A DNA stretch of 64,000 nt from Branchiostoma floridae (taxonomy: Eukaryota; Chordata; Leptocardii; Amphioxiformes; Branchiostomatidae): NCBI RefSeq assembly GCF_000003815.2, contig NC_049991.1, forward strand, positions 16,600,776-16,664,775, given 5' to 3'. The notes beneath the pieces are model-generated. The model was not told where the DNA came from, made no database searches, and saw nothing but the letters and a program-made list of their open reading frames with translations. Below are positions 37,001-44,600 of this stretch, piece after piece. The first letter of the stretch is position 1. Every line of letters begins with the position of its first letter. The translations under genes were made by a program, and so were the position numbers.

Positions 37001-37828
37001 TTTCTGTCACCAGGCTGTGGTGATCCTTCTTTGCCGTCATTTGGCTGTTTTGCTGCTCGTGACAAAAGAGACAACTTTCTTAAACGTGTACTTTCATCCA
37101 CTCAGTCTCTAAGCTCGCTGTTGTACATGTTAACATAAGGCTTCATGCTAGACATTTGTACAACATGATGTACAGATTATCATATCTTCATTTCCAAATT
37201 CTATTCTGTGTAGATGTTACAATAAAGCTGCATCTACTCACTTCCTTCACCACTACCTAAAAACCAAGACTATACGTTAGATTTCAACAATTGGAAACTA
37301 TGATTTCAATATCATCTTTCACAGCCACTGGTAATTAATGTTATTTGCAACCAAACTTGTCAAAAATGATATCTTAAATAGATATCTATGGATAAATGTG
37401 ACAAAATAAAGATAAAATACATCTCGTTAGATACAAAAAAAAAGATTTTAAAAATGTAACGTTACTTCAATATCCCCTATTAAACCAGATAATACAACCA
37501 TACACATGGTAGTGTAAAACTTATAGCCTAGAAGGAATGGCACCCTGTGCCAAGTACCTGATGTAAACATATACATGAAAACATTCCCCTCCCCCTCTGT
37601 CAGTAGACAATCAAAATAGCTGAGAAACTGGGTTATGAGTGAGCAATGTTTCTCACCTGCTGGTACCACAGGCTCTGTGCCAGGTGTGGAACTGACCCTT
37701 CCTCCATCCCCAGCACCCTGGAACTCACCAGAGTCCTGGAACTTCTGTCTCTTCTCCAGTCCTGTCCCACACTCATGACAGAACTTCTGCTTGGCTAAAA
37801 CCTGCTCACCACAGCTCGGGCACTCCAT
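678..37828 (-). CDS. RNF213: RNF213 (mysterin)-like giant AAA+ ATPase / E3 ubiquitin ligase, C-terminus off window
   Basis: RNF213 is a cytosolic giant E3 ligase with a dynein-like AAA+ core; in vertebrates it acts on lipid droplets, in antimicrobial ubiquitylation and in vascular biology. Here 53 exons on the minus strand join with matching phases and no internal stop into 3588 codons. Order seen: CPxC zinc ribbon (residues 1-20), low-complexity linker (63-477), CBM20-like domain (about 512-645), long helical arm, a UBA-like insert (about 1984-2021), AAA2 with QRAGVGKS (about 2316), AAA3 with GETGCGKT (about 2740) and FFDEAN, then AAA4 with GKPGSSKS (about 3096) and VLDEVG. These motifs and many blocks between them match RNF213 as I know the family. 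The RING and E3 module (the family has about 5200 residues) must lie left of position 678. Start: the first ATG of the zinc-ribbon exon. Exact splice borders are inferred from GT/AG plus phase, not from transcripts. Confidence 0.93.
5234..5305 (-). other. Acidic insert within the AAA4 domain of RNF213
   Basis: Between HPLLEDG and HKKVAFVGISNWALDP the protein carries about 24 residues made almost only of Glu, Asp, Gln, Lys and Ser (EEEDQEKEDEEDDDGS and EEEEDQDP). In the vertebrate protein as I recall it this loop is short. The coding DNA is a TCC/TCT-rich low-complexity run, so it probably grew by slippage. Confidence 0.8.
5925..6135 (-). repeat. Interspersed repeat family A, copy 2 (inverted)
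   Basis: Reverse-complement partner of 340-555: it runs gcatagggtggccaaac ... cattttcaaaatgg-like centre ... tggactcctgtgtaacgcc. It lies in the intron between RNF213 exons 43 and 44, next to the exon relics at 6424-6632. Confidence 0.75.
6424..6513 (-). pseudogene. Partial duplicate of RNF213 exon 43 (AAA4)
   Basis: About 90 bp are almost identical to the donor-side end of exon 43 (6774-6863), including the GTAGGAAC donor and the codons for SLAKTIVADAMQGDS and SLFKGLKQ. The copy breaks off before the Walker A lysine codon region and has no acceptor, so it cannot code for a functional module. It differs from the real exon at only a few positions, so it is young. Confidence 0.85.
6583..6632 (-). 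pseudogene. Fragment of a paralogous RNF213 exon 32
   Basis: About 50 bp encode FRKFVVQYIIIMSK followed by a GTCAGC donor. The real exon 32 at 14462-14630 reads FRKFVVQFMIIMSK. The fragment therefore comes from a related but not identical exon 32, although it sits in the intron after exon 43. No acceptor or full exon is present. Confidence 0.75.
7069..7183. repeat. MITE of the CGCGAAC family, truncated copy
   Basis: Contains aaaaatgttcgcggtggtttt, a central ggtcaccgcgaaaaccg fold and ccaccgcgaacatttctgcat. It matches half of the elements at 38009-38220 and 62433-62628. Confidence 0.75.
7459..7751. mobile_element. Foldback element flanked by 18-bp direct repeats
   Basis: Two arms of about 110 bp are inverted copies (gtttaaactttgttcc.. 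and ..ggaacaaagtttaaac, with the conserved block catctgacgaaggtc). The element is bracketed by the 18-bp direct repeat ataatagctgtgttagtg at 7441-7458 and 7752-7769. It has no ORF. It lies in the intron between RNF213 exons 42 and 43. Confidence 0.7.
7815..12286 (-). CDS. RNF213: RNF213 exons 36-42: AAA3 ATPase module
   Basis: Exons: 12157-12286, 10672-10910, 10231-10313, 9567-9700, 8980-9066, 8458-8583, 7815-7978. Exon 36 encodes PVIIMGETGCGKTRLIKF; the Walker A lysine is about residue 2740 (12238-12261). Exon 37 encodes DTVLFFDEANTTEA, an intact Walker B with D and E (10791-10808), and AAINPYRR as a sensor-like segment. Exons 38-39 join to GHIPLRQLVYRV and VWDFGQL. The module therefore keeps the residues for ATP binding and hydrolysis. 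Exon 36 lies in the loop between the arms of a 290-bp inverted repeat, next to an assembly gap. Confidence 0.92.
11175..11387. repeat. Transposon 3'-end-like sequence next to the inverted repeat
   Basis: Starts with three copies of gtttca, then cagtttatttatttatccagg, aatacatcgcctattggcg and a G/C-rich ggggggccgggagacccc. This resembles the 3' end of a LINE or SINE in reverse. No ORF. Confidence 0.4.
11388..12720. repeat. Large inverted repeat (arms 11388-11680 and 12427-12720)
   Basis: The left arm reads gattgagcttatccacaaga ... aacaaagattgttagagaca and the right arm is its reverse complement with almost no differences over about 290 bp, including a (CCAA)n-type stretch of aaccaaccaa and aatcaatcaatcaatc. 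The 750-bp spacer contains the 100-N gap at 11681-11780 and RNF213 exon 36 (12157-12286). The arm begins directly at the gap. Either a recent inverted duplication or an assembly artefact at the gap. Confidence 0.85.
11681..11780. other. Assembly gap (100 N)
   Basis: Run of 100 N, a conventional unknown-size gap, at the inner end of the left arm of the inverted repeat. Confidence 0.99.
12784..19977 (-). CDS. RNF213: RNF213 exons 23-35: AAA1/AAA2 region and linker to AAA3
   Basis: Exons: 19853-19977, 19451-19528, 19178-19287, 18588-18723, 18245-18434, 17540-17783, 16832-16975, 16262-16367, 14983-15142, 14462-14630, 13935-14062, 13321-13512, 12784-12909. Exon 28 holds the AAA2 P-loop QRAGVGKS (17735-17758); the matching Walker B position reads RIIHLDIS without the usual DE pair, consistent with AAA2 binding nucleotide without hydrolysis. 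Exon 31 has QRPYQYLRRW, exon 32 GFRKFVVQFMIIMSK, exon 33 DFATPSLNMSDQSP, exon 34 HPYLFFNADHNTMTFLGF and exon 35 YELTTDNVKKILAIQMRF, all strong RNF213 signatures. Every phase matches. Confidence 0.9.
14165..14400 (-). repeat. tRNA-derived SINE-like repeat, decayed
   Basis: Contains acccatttttacccctgg, aagtgcctttcccaagagca and caacatcgggggttttgact, a word order seen in a widespread invertebrate SINE-like repeat in which a B-box-like gaTCGAAcc occurs on the opposite strand; here the B box is degraded. Family identification is from memory. Confidence 0.4.
15217..15805. mobile_element. Foldback DNA element with assembly gap, copy 1
   Basis: The left end (ttaagggttaatga..cgccccgag) and right end (ccgcggcgcctggctatatg) recur in reverse orientation at 50683-50905, defining one family. 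Inside, 15254-15297 and 15317-15360 form a long hairpin (tcataacgcctggtcctttg pairing with its complement) with a 19-nt loop. The centre is lost in 137 N (15462-15598). Intronic, between RNF213 exons 30 and 31. Confidence 0.75.
15462..15598. other. Assembly gap (137 N)
   Basis: Run of N inside the foldback element. Confidence 0.99.
15599..15880. repeat. Inverted pair around the right end of the foldback element
   Basis: aaagtggacttttcaacatg..ccaacacagacgaac at 15599-15650 is inverted at about 15820-15880 (gttcatctgtgttgg..catgttgaaaagtcc). Similar aacacagatga words occur at 7726-7740 and 9527-9537, so this end motif is shared with other repeats here. Confidence 0.65.
20118..22970 (-). CDS. 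RNF213: RNF213 exons 18-22: conserved stalk plus UBA-bearing insert
   Basis: Exons: 22811-22970, 22280-22497, 21759-21902, 21254-21442, 20118-20962. Exon 19 carries ELKVFVDLASISAGESDI and exon 20 RNLEWLKGVSDSHGSVE, among the most conserved RNF213 stretches. Exon 22 is unusually long (845 nt). Its first part (AYVHLYNAGAVLFNNWNAVVYC, given here in fragments LYNAGAVLF and FNNWNAV) is family-like; its second half is a Glu/Asp/Met-rich region with a UBA-like module at 20321-20434. As I recall the vertebrate protein, no UBA domain is present at this place, so this looks like an insert specific to this lineage or lost in vertebrates. Confidence 0.85.
20321..20434 (-). other. UBA-like domain inside RNF213 exon 22
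   Basis: Residues about 1984-2021 read EFVEKLKQMVPDLTDRVA followed by MAAMKATKGNLEEAVEWCI. This fits the three-helix UBA pattern: a hydrophobic L..M before loop 1, A..A+.AT.GN at helix 2, and EEAV.W at helix 3. The usual MGF loop is replaced by MVP, which could alter ubiquitin affinity. Acidic stretches flank it on both sides (DAMEEENINEEPEMEE before, DDDD and EEEEED after), which suggests a flexible tethered module. Confidence 0.75.
23056..25034 (+). mobile_element. CR1/L2-like LINE, 5'-truncated with internal deletion
   Basis: Begins in the endonuclease C-terminus (GLSDHS) and continues into reverse transcriptase: KASGPDQLSTRILKE, a stop and frameshift near 24100, then DFSKAFDRIDH (motif A), SVPQGTLLGPL (motif B) and KYVDD (motif C). 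Directly after YVDD the frame jumps to FVRPVLEYCAPVWHP, which in the second copy lies well downstream, so the part between is deleted. Tail: aataaaccattcataatcatcatca. Dead copy, antisense in the intron between RNF213 exons 17 and 18. Confidence 0.88.
25224..32371 (-). CDS. RNF213: RNF213 exons 7-17: N-terminal helical arm
   Basis: Exons: 32073-32371, 31642-31904, 31154-31381, 30805-31018, 30384-30457, 28350-28650, 27782-27880, 27319-27435, 26851-27049, 26131-26517, 25224-25816. All join in phase. The product is mainly amphipathic helix, matching the extended stalk that precedes the AAA core in RNF213. Family-like stretches include LPVLHFLRNE, LLLNHKKQFLEL and WIKDRVLQIQQYHQL. No catalytic motif is visible. 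Exon 15 uses a GTCAGG donor, also used after exons 19 and 21. A 5'-truncated LINE lies in the intron between exons 11 and 12. Confidence 0.85.
28945..30285 (+). mobile_element. CR1/L2-like LINE, 5'-truncated second copy
   Basis: Starts inside reverse transcriptase (PRQYGSLKGKSTTHYL) and carries FTRAFDRVHH, GVPQGTKLGPV and KYVDD, then after frameshifts the C-terminal FIRPILEYACPVWHPGI region ending near 30050. A 3' UTR follows with aataaaccattcattatt and an (ATT)n tail, typical of CR1/L2-clade LINEs. Same family as the copy at 23056-25034. Antisense in the intron between RNF213 exons 11 and 12. Confidence 0.88.
32655..33749. mobile_element. Candidate 1.1-kb non-autonomous DNA transposon with terminal inverted repeats
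   Basis: The left end aacggcactgaactttaatc (32655 onward) is inverted at the right end (..gattaaagttcagtgccgtt, ending 33749), giving terminal repeats of about 25 bp. A second internal copy of the end word (gaactttaatccaacac) lies at 32883. No transposase-like ORF is seen. Intronic, between RNF213 exons 6 and 7. Confidence 0.65.
33982..34071 (+). tRNA. tRNA-Leu-like sequence, probable pseudogene
   Basis: About 90 nt with a tRNA-Leu-like A box (tggccgaccattctaaggcg), a long variable region and a perfect T arm (gtgggttcggaccccac), followed by nine T at 34074-34082, a strong Pol III terminator. The acceptor stem has at least two mismatches and the anticodon stem is poorly paired, so an intact Leu anticodon cannot be assigned. 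Probably a decayed tRNA or the head of a tRNA-derived SINE. Confidence 0.5.
34290..35170 (-). CDS. RNF213: RNF213 exons 5-6: CBM20-like carbohydrate-binding domain
   Basis: Exon 5 is 34973-35170 and exon 6 is 34290-34492. The joined peptide (residues about 512-645) contains TLHFHVLVSPDF, RVHVRSDIVDW, FVSFKYAVVKENG and WEFIHY, the beta-strand pattern of the CBM20-like starch-binding fold predicted in the RNF213 N-terminal arm. Aromatic residues (W, Y, F) needed for sugar contact are present in several strands, but I cannot tell which are exposed. In the family this domain is proposed to bind glycogen-like polysaccharide; that function is not shown here. The join is phase 2 and gives an Arg codon across the intron. 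Confidence 0.75.
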
Positions 37829-37842
37829 GTTTAGGCAGTCAC
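35416..37842 (-). CDS. RNF213: RNF213 exons 1-4: zinc ribbon and disordered linker
   Basis: Exon 1 is 37657-37828 plus a short 5' UTR to 37842, where an AG acceptor shows that a non-coding exon lies upstream. It begins MECPSCGEQ and continues with CHECG, a four-cysteine zinc ribbon like the RNF213 N-terminus. Exon 2 (37242-37256) is a 15-nt microexon adding GSGEG. Exon 3 (35812-37055, about 415 codons) is hydrophilic, rich in Ser, Glu, Lys and Pro, predicted disordered, and contains a 50-residue tandem repeat (36325-36687). Exon 4 (35416-35519) is a Lys/Gln-rich basic stretch. Phases 1, 1, 0, 2 close correctly across these joins. The exon 3 acceptor is ambiguous between 37052 and 37055; both keep the frame. 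Confidence 0.85.
36325..36687 (-). repeat. 150-bp coding tandem repeat in RNF213 exon 3
   Basis: Two full 150-bp units (36538-36687 and 36388-36537) and a partial third (36325-36387) repeat head to tail. Each encodes 50 residues beginning TSAGV.GFE and containing VSSLVKEGSGHIEAGQGDTE, ending PPKPADD. Units 1 and 2 are nearly identical, so the expansion is recent. It lengthens the disordered linker between zinc ribbon and CBM20-like domain without breaking frame. Confidence 0.9.
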
Positions 37843-40344
37843 CTACACAGTAAATTAAATGTTTAATTCATATTTTGACGGGATATTATCATGTAGGAAT
37901 TATGAAATGCCTACTCTGCAACTTACTGTCAACCATAAGGATAGAAACTGTGTATCAATGACACAATGATATATGACACATGTATATAGATATGCATCCT
38001 GGCTTATCTACTGTAAATGCAGAAATGTTCGCGATGGATTAATGTTCGCGGTTTTCGCGGTGACTACTTCACCGCGAACTTAAAACCACCGCGAATATTT
38101 TTCTATTATTGTATTAGACTGCAGTCTATGGTGTTACCGCGAACCTAAATCCACCGCGAAAAGTCCCTTTTCCCGCTACCGTGAAATTAAATCCCCGCGA
38201 ACTTAAATGCATTTACAGTATGTAGCCAGTATAACTATAAGGGTCTCATGCCTGTATTACCGGTACTCCAAGCAGGCACTCTCAAAGAGTATCAAAGCAT
38301 CAGATTTATATGTAATTCTTTCTAAATGCTGTTTTTGTCGCAAAGGGCACTAACACACTCACTGATTTTGATAAGAGGGAAACAATGTAAATAGAAACCA
38401 AACAACTATGCGATCAAACACTGAGTGGACTTTGTTACCCTTACTTCCTGTTTCCCCTTTCAACTTGGTTTCTGTTTACATTACAATGAGTGGGAGTGAA
38501 ACCAAGGTGAAATCTAATTGTCTGGGACAATAACAAATAACATTTCACCTTTGTTTCATGGGCATTTGTGTGTGGCGCTCAGTCAAGTTCATAAGTCCTA
38601 ATACATATAACAGAGTTCACAAGTTTATTCTAAAGGTATCTCTAATAAACCTGTATTTTCAGCAGTGACACTGACACGTCTCCCTGCTACCTAAGGTGCT
38701 AAAGGTTAAAGGTCAAGGTTGACACAAAATGTACAGGTTTGCAGGCACGGTCGGTAGTATCCTATTTCTCAAGGTTTTCTTCCAAAACCAGACTGATCTG
38801 GTTCTGTGCAGGCAGTTCCATTTAGATTTGTCAATAAAAATGAGTCATTACTTTGAATGTGTGATAAGTCAATACTGTTGACGGAGTGTTGTGACTTGTG
38901 AGATAGCGTAGGGGGCAGTGGTGTAGGCATTGTTTTAGATACTGCAAGAAAAACTAACAACACATACACACCAGCTAGAACACAAACATGTCACCTACAC
39001 ATGCACAGGAGCTGTAAGTTGGGGTACCCTCTCTGCTTTTTGTCATTGTATTGATGATGTAATGAAGACATTTTTGCCAAACTAAGGTTACAGGTCACAA
39101 ATGTTATTATTATGTATAGTTTCCCAGATAGCGACAATTGCTCAGCATGAAAGACAAAAGGTACTAGATTCAACATGTCGATGTCACTTGACACCTGCAT
39201 GGCTTTCCTTTGATGTGCTGATTGATCAAAGAATTGTGCTGCATATTCAGAGTAAACATCTTGGTGCAAACAATGTTCTTGGTGTTGATTTACAGTTGAA
39301 TGCTTTTGTTGTGAGACTACTGAGAGACATACAAAAATACTGGGATATACTGCCACATATCATGACTAAATCATATATCAAATGGCCTCTTGACAAGTAT
39401 TCATCGTAGACTTCCCAGTCAAAACCATCACGTGACAGTTCAAGGTTCACCACATATGACAAGGCAGATGTAGCTTCTTCCAAACTAAAAATCAAGAGGG
39501 ATCACCTATGATACATATACGTAGAAACTAGTACTGAGTATGTCCTGGCAAGGAGGTTAAAATCTTTAACGTCCTTGGTCCTGGTATGTGCTGCACAACA
39601 TCCTTCTCGTTCACACACCCACATAGTGATACACACACACACACGCGCACACACACACACACACAGGCACATGCGTGCCCACATACACACAAGCATTACA
39701 ACCCCAGGGATTGACAGCTGAGGGCACACAACAAACAACAACTATCTCAGATAAATGTAAGTCTCCTGAGTCCTTGGTACAGCTGGGATAGTTTATAAAA
39801 ATGAAAAATATACTAGTATGCAATTGCACAAATTATATGGTTAGGTCACAACGAAGGTCAATTTCTACACGGAAGTGAAACCAAGCCTGTCCGCCCTCCC
39901 CTCCAAAGTCCAACTCCTGTCAGTCTTTGATCTCAACTTCCGGCCAATGGAAAATGTGGACATGAATACGGATGGCAAGGTTCACATTCCACAGCGCGAC
40001 CCCCCACCCCCCTCCATCACTTCGTCTTCCCCTCACCCCCTGCACCCCTCCCCCTGGTCGGAGCTCACCCTAAACCCTTGGTCATGGTCACCCCAATGTA
40101 TCAAAGATTTGCAACAGTGAAGTTTGGACTTTGCAACACTATTTGAACACATATGTTGACGAAACTGCATGCTGCGTATCATGTTACAACAACACTCAGC
40201 AAAAGGAACAACCACTGACTGAAATAAACAAATGATCGAGAACTTGTACACGAGAACTATTCTGCAGCAATTTCCTAGCATGGTTTTTCAGCCAAAATGA
40301 CGCTGCACATTATTCCTATTTGGAGGAGACATGCCCAGACTTAC
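37843..40344. other. Presumed first intron of RNF213
   Basis: Besides the MITE at 38009-38220 and an (AC)n run at 39630-39664, about 39000-39500 is open on both strands. No domain was recognised in either reading, so no gene is called there. Confidence 0.5.
38009..38220. mobile_element. MITE of the CGCGAAC family, full copy
   Basis: Bounded by tactgtaaatgcagaaatgt and its near-complement aacttaaatgcatttacagta. The interior is a series of cgcggt / accgcgaa words able to fold on itself. Shares termini with 62433-62628. Intergenic, upstream of RNF213 exon 1. Confidence 0.85.
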
Positions 40345-40700
40345 CCCAGCTTGGCTGAAGACTGCCACACTCGCTGTCGGGGCTACCGGCGTTTCTTGGA
40401 ACCCCGGGCTCGATTTGAAACTTGCACTTGGCCGCAGATCTTCAAGAGAGACGTCTCAAACGCAGAATACTGCCTGCATACTGCTTGCAACGTCTTTTGA
40501 AACCCAAAAGGTGTGGACCCGGGTCCCAGGTCGACACAAAAACAGCTTGAGACTTGATCATGAGACCGAAACTCCCGTTTTGAGGGGGTGACGCAGTCGA
40601 CGAGACGTGGAACTGGCGGGAATCCCGAACCAATGGGAGCGGTGATGTCATCGCGGGAGTTCCCCATAGTTCAAAGGTTAAGTTTGCGCGCGAAATCTAA
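40345..40700 (-). promoter_or_regulatory. Candidate RNF213 promoter and 5' non-coding exon
   Basis: A strong minus-strand donor (GTAAGTCTGG, plus-strand acttac at 40339-40344) ends a GC-rich segment, and RNF213 exon 1 has an upstream acceptor at 37843, so this fits a non-coding first exon. At 40630-40664 there are CCAAT, a CRE/ATF-like TGATGTCA and GGGAGTTCCC, a perfect match to the NF-kB consensus GGGRNNYYCC. CpG density is higher than in neighbouring DNA. The transcription start itself is not visible. Confidence 0.45.
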
Positions 40701-41341
40701 ACTTTCACCGTCATTCTTTGCAGTTAAAATCTGCGCTATGCTTTCACATGAAATCGACATGAAAAACGAGCGATGATTTTCTTTATTCAAGTCCTCTTAT
40801 CCGAACCAACAATTTTTATTTTCTTATCATTCACATGTTTGGGTACAACAAGGAGGTTGAAAAAGGGAACCTCCTTGGGTACAATGAACAGGAAGCTGCT
40901 CAGCTAGTGTAGGAAAGTTCCGCACTAGACTATGGCGTAATACGTCAGTTTGTAGTCTCTACCAGACTATAAAGGATGCAAAAAATAGCGGAACAAATAA
41001 ACAGACATCTTGGCAGAGGAATTGGCTGACCGAGGAGTAAACTTAGCTTTGCAACTTCTTGGCCTACTAACTTCTCTGACATGTTATCTCATCTGTCTAT
41101 TTAGCCAATTTCCTGTGACATGTGAAGCCTTAAGTGGAGACTAAAAATCAATTTCGGATATTATTTCCCCCCGCGTTTCCTTCCCGTTTTTTTGTGTAAA
41201 TATACCATTAATATGATGACACAAGATGTCACTTTGCTGTAAACCTTTAAGGGGTCCCGTTACTAGTAATGTACTAATGATTCCATGTCTAAAAAATGTT
41301 CGCAGGCAAGGACTCTGGGATCTGTCAGTAATATGAAAATA

Positions 41342-41347
41342 TTTATT
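41342..41347 (-). terminator. Candidate poly(A) signal of the NLR gene
   Basis: TTTATT on the plus strand, AATAAA on the minus strand, about 330 nt past the NLR stop codon. Other AATAAA words further left (near 40783) cannot be excluded. Confidence 0.45.
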
Positions 41348-41679
41348 CATATAACAATACCAATTGTTATGCACATTTTCCAATCAAGTCAATAATGTAA
41401 AAAGACATCTTCACTGACACTCTGTTGTGTAATAAGAAACCAAGAAGAAAGAGGAACTCAACATCATGATTTTTCTTGTTAGAATATATATCTAGCATTG
41501 CTCTAGTTGTGTTCATGTCGAAAGAAATAAATGAACTGATGGTTTTGTCTATAGTTTCATTTAACACCATGCAACACATTCACAATACTGATATTGGCTT
41601 TCTTAAACAAGTAGAAACATGAGAAAACGCATTAAGCCAAAAGTTTCCATACAGCCGTCTTTGACATTGTCCCATGTAT

Positions 41680-44600
41680 CTAGTCTAGTGAGCATGCGTC
41701 CCAGATATAAGGTATATCCAAGTTACGTTCCATTTTCCTTCCTATCGTTGCACAATTAAGGTCTGCCACAAGTTTTGCCGACTTGGGGTCTTGTGCGTAA
41801 AAGCCAACTATATCAACTCTTGTCAGAGTATTGTTTGTTTCAACGGCCTCCACCAAATTCCTCAGGGTGAGTCCGCTGCAGAACAGACCTAGGGGGCGCT
41901 TGTGAATCACGAAACTGAAAGTTCGGAGGGTCGGGTTCGTCTTCAACACTTCGATGACGTCACGCAGGAGTTCGTTGGGATTGCAGGAGGGAGGAACGTC
42001 CTCTAGCTGGAGAGAGAAGCACTGCAGGGAGCGGTTGTTGGTCAGGGCTTGGAGGATCTCTGAAACCGCTGTGGTTTCTCTTGGTGTGCTGGTCTGGAAA
42101 GGAGAATACACAGTACAAAATTACTGTAATGTTTAAGGTAGTTATCTGGTGACAAAGATATTTCTTTAGAACAAGAACTTGACAAAGGTCCGTATGGTAG
42201 TAGCAGTGAGTGATAGACTAGTATAAATCGCAGAAGTAACAAATTAACAGCGCATTTCGTTTTTTTTTTAAATCGAGACAATTGCTTTCAGGGGTTGGAA
42301 CTTTCTTTTCATAAATTCTAGTTCATTCTCTTCCACACTTTTATAACCTTCATTTCTCTGAAATCTTTAACGAAAGCGCGTTAAGCGCGAGTGGAAGTGG
42401 TTAACGAAAGCGCATGTCCAATGAAGGCGCTAGACGTGCCTTCTTGTCTGCACTACACTCAAAAGCTGTTCACGGGTCAAACGTATATGCCACAAATTAT
42501 GCAATCTAAGTCAAAGAAGTACATTTGCTTACCTCTGACGCGGTTAGATGAAATTTCTTGAGTACAACGTTCCTTGTGACGAGGTCCCGCGTGCCCGTCA
42601 GGATGAGGATGTCTGCCCGGGGCACCTGCAGGCTGAACTCCTGCAGGGGTATAATTACATTTATTCAAATAATTCTATATCTTATGAGCATTTGTAAGAA
42701 CTAAAACTTGCTAGGCTTACTGAGAGCAGACCTAAGGATAGAGGACCATTGAGGTCAGAAAAAAAAACTACGGGGGCTAAGGAAACTCACGATGAATAGA
42801 ATAAAGTGGAGAGAGTTGAAGAAAGACTGATTGCAGTTACAGAGTGTCCAGACCACTGCAGTAGCAGAACACAGTGGACTACTACTTGAGAGCATTGTCC
42901 AAAAAGCGCATTGCCAGACGTTCACGTGTTTTGAGGCTTACTGGCCCAAGAAAGTCACAAACTTATGTCTAGGTCCAGGTCCGGCCAGGACGTGATCCTA
43001 TGGACTGGGATCGTACCTAGACCTGACTTGTAGAAAATAAAACTGTGATAGATGATAGCCACACGTACCTGCAGCGTCCTCTCCCCTGCCACGGCCTGCA
43101 GTAGCGGGATCACCTGTAGCGTGTAGGCTCGGGTCGCAGGCTTCTCGCTGTGCACTTCTGTGTCCTCGATGGTGATGGACATTTTCCTGAAAGGTATAAA
43201 CATGAAAAGTTAGATTTTTGTATTAATGTAATATCAATTGTAAGGCTTGACACCACTAAACCATACAGCCTTTTACTCTATCGTCACAGTGAAAGCATCA
43301 ATGCGATTTCAATATTCTTTTCTGCTCAAATGCAGAATTCTCGAGTATTTTTTCCACTCTTGGCACAGATAGGTACAAAATCAATTGCCATCCATTGACC
43401 CCATTAAAAGAAAAGTATGTATACCTGTCTGTACAGGAAATCATCAAGACAAGTAATGAATACTGCCCCCACCTATGTCTTGCGGCTCTTACGTACCGTG
43501 GATAAATTGTGAATATATTGAAAGTATCACAGAAACAACGCACCTCATCTGAGGAGAAGTCTGGAGCATGCGCACAACGGGAGACATGAGACTGAGTCTA
43601 TTCTCCGCCGTGCTCTCGTTCTCCAGCTGGCTGAAACAGGACTCCTCCAGTTCTAACGTGAACTCCTGTGGTGAGAACATAGATAGGGTGGAATTAAACA
43701 AAAGACCAACATACGCCTACTAGGATAACAGGAGTATTGGTGCGTATGCCTTGGTGAACCCTTGAATGCACATAGCAGTGATTGCAAAGCTATCATTGCA
43801 TCAATAAAACCATAAATAGCCTACTTCATATGCTTAACTTTTATTTTTAGATATAGAAGGCGTTGATCCCAACTGAAACTGTTAAACTGCACACAGGCAC
43901 AAACACAGACACATAAGCGCACACACACGCGCACACACACACATTCACACGCACACAAGCACACACACGCACACAATCACACGCACACGCATATACATGT
44001 ATATACACATGCACAAACACACACATCCGTCATTGTTTGATGTGAGACTTATTAACACCCACCTGTAAGGAGGAGACCGCCAGGGCCTCGAATGGCAGTG
44101 AGCAGAACTCCTCCGCGAACTTGGAGTCGTAGTCGTACAGGATCTTGAAGTTCGCACAGCAGAGGGACCTGAATATAAGTACAACAGACGGTTAGAGATA
44201 TCATGCATCAAGTACCGTTAACCGTTTACATTTCGTTAAAATGGAAAATAATACTAGCAGAACTGTACATGACCCTCGGTGATCCTAAAGCCCGTCGGTG
44301 GCGATTGAGAGAATAATTTTCTAGGGGAGTTTTGCTACCAAACAAAGCGTTTGAATTGCAGCGCAGTCGAAGGGGAAATGTTAACTTTAGCATAGACTGG
44401 CTCTTCTGGGCAATTATTTGCTGAATTATTTGCCGAAACCTACTTTCCGTACCCCAGTACTGGTAGGATGGCCTGATCTAGGCTAGAACTAACCGGCTGG
44501 CCGTCATGGCGTCTATGATAGCCCCGAAGGCCGGGCGGGAGATGGTGATGTTGTCGATGTTACACGAGACCTCGTCGATGGACCTGTGCCGCTGGAGGAA

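Noticed and set aside
36485-37138. 217-codon plus-strand ORF opposite RNF213 exon 3
   Set aside because: Shadow of the repeat-rich exon; the minus strand fits the splice phases and family.
39502-39829. Cys/Val-rich minus ORFs at the (AC)n run
   Set aside because: Translation of a dinucleotide microsatellite.
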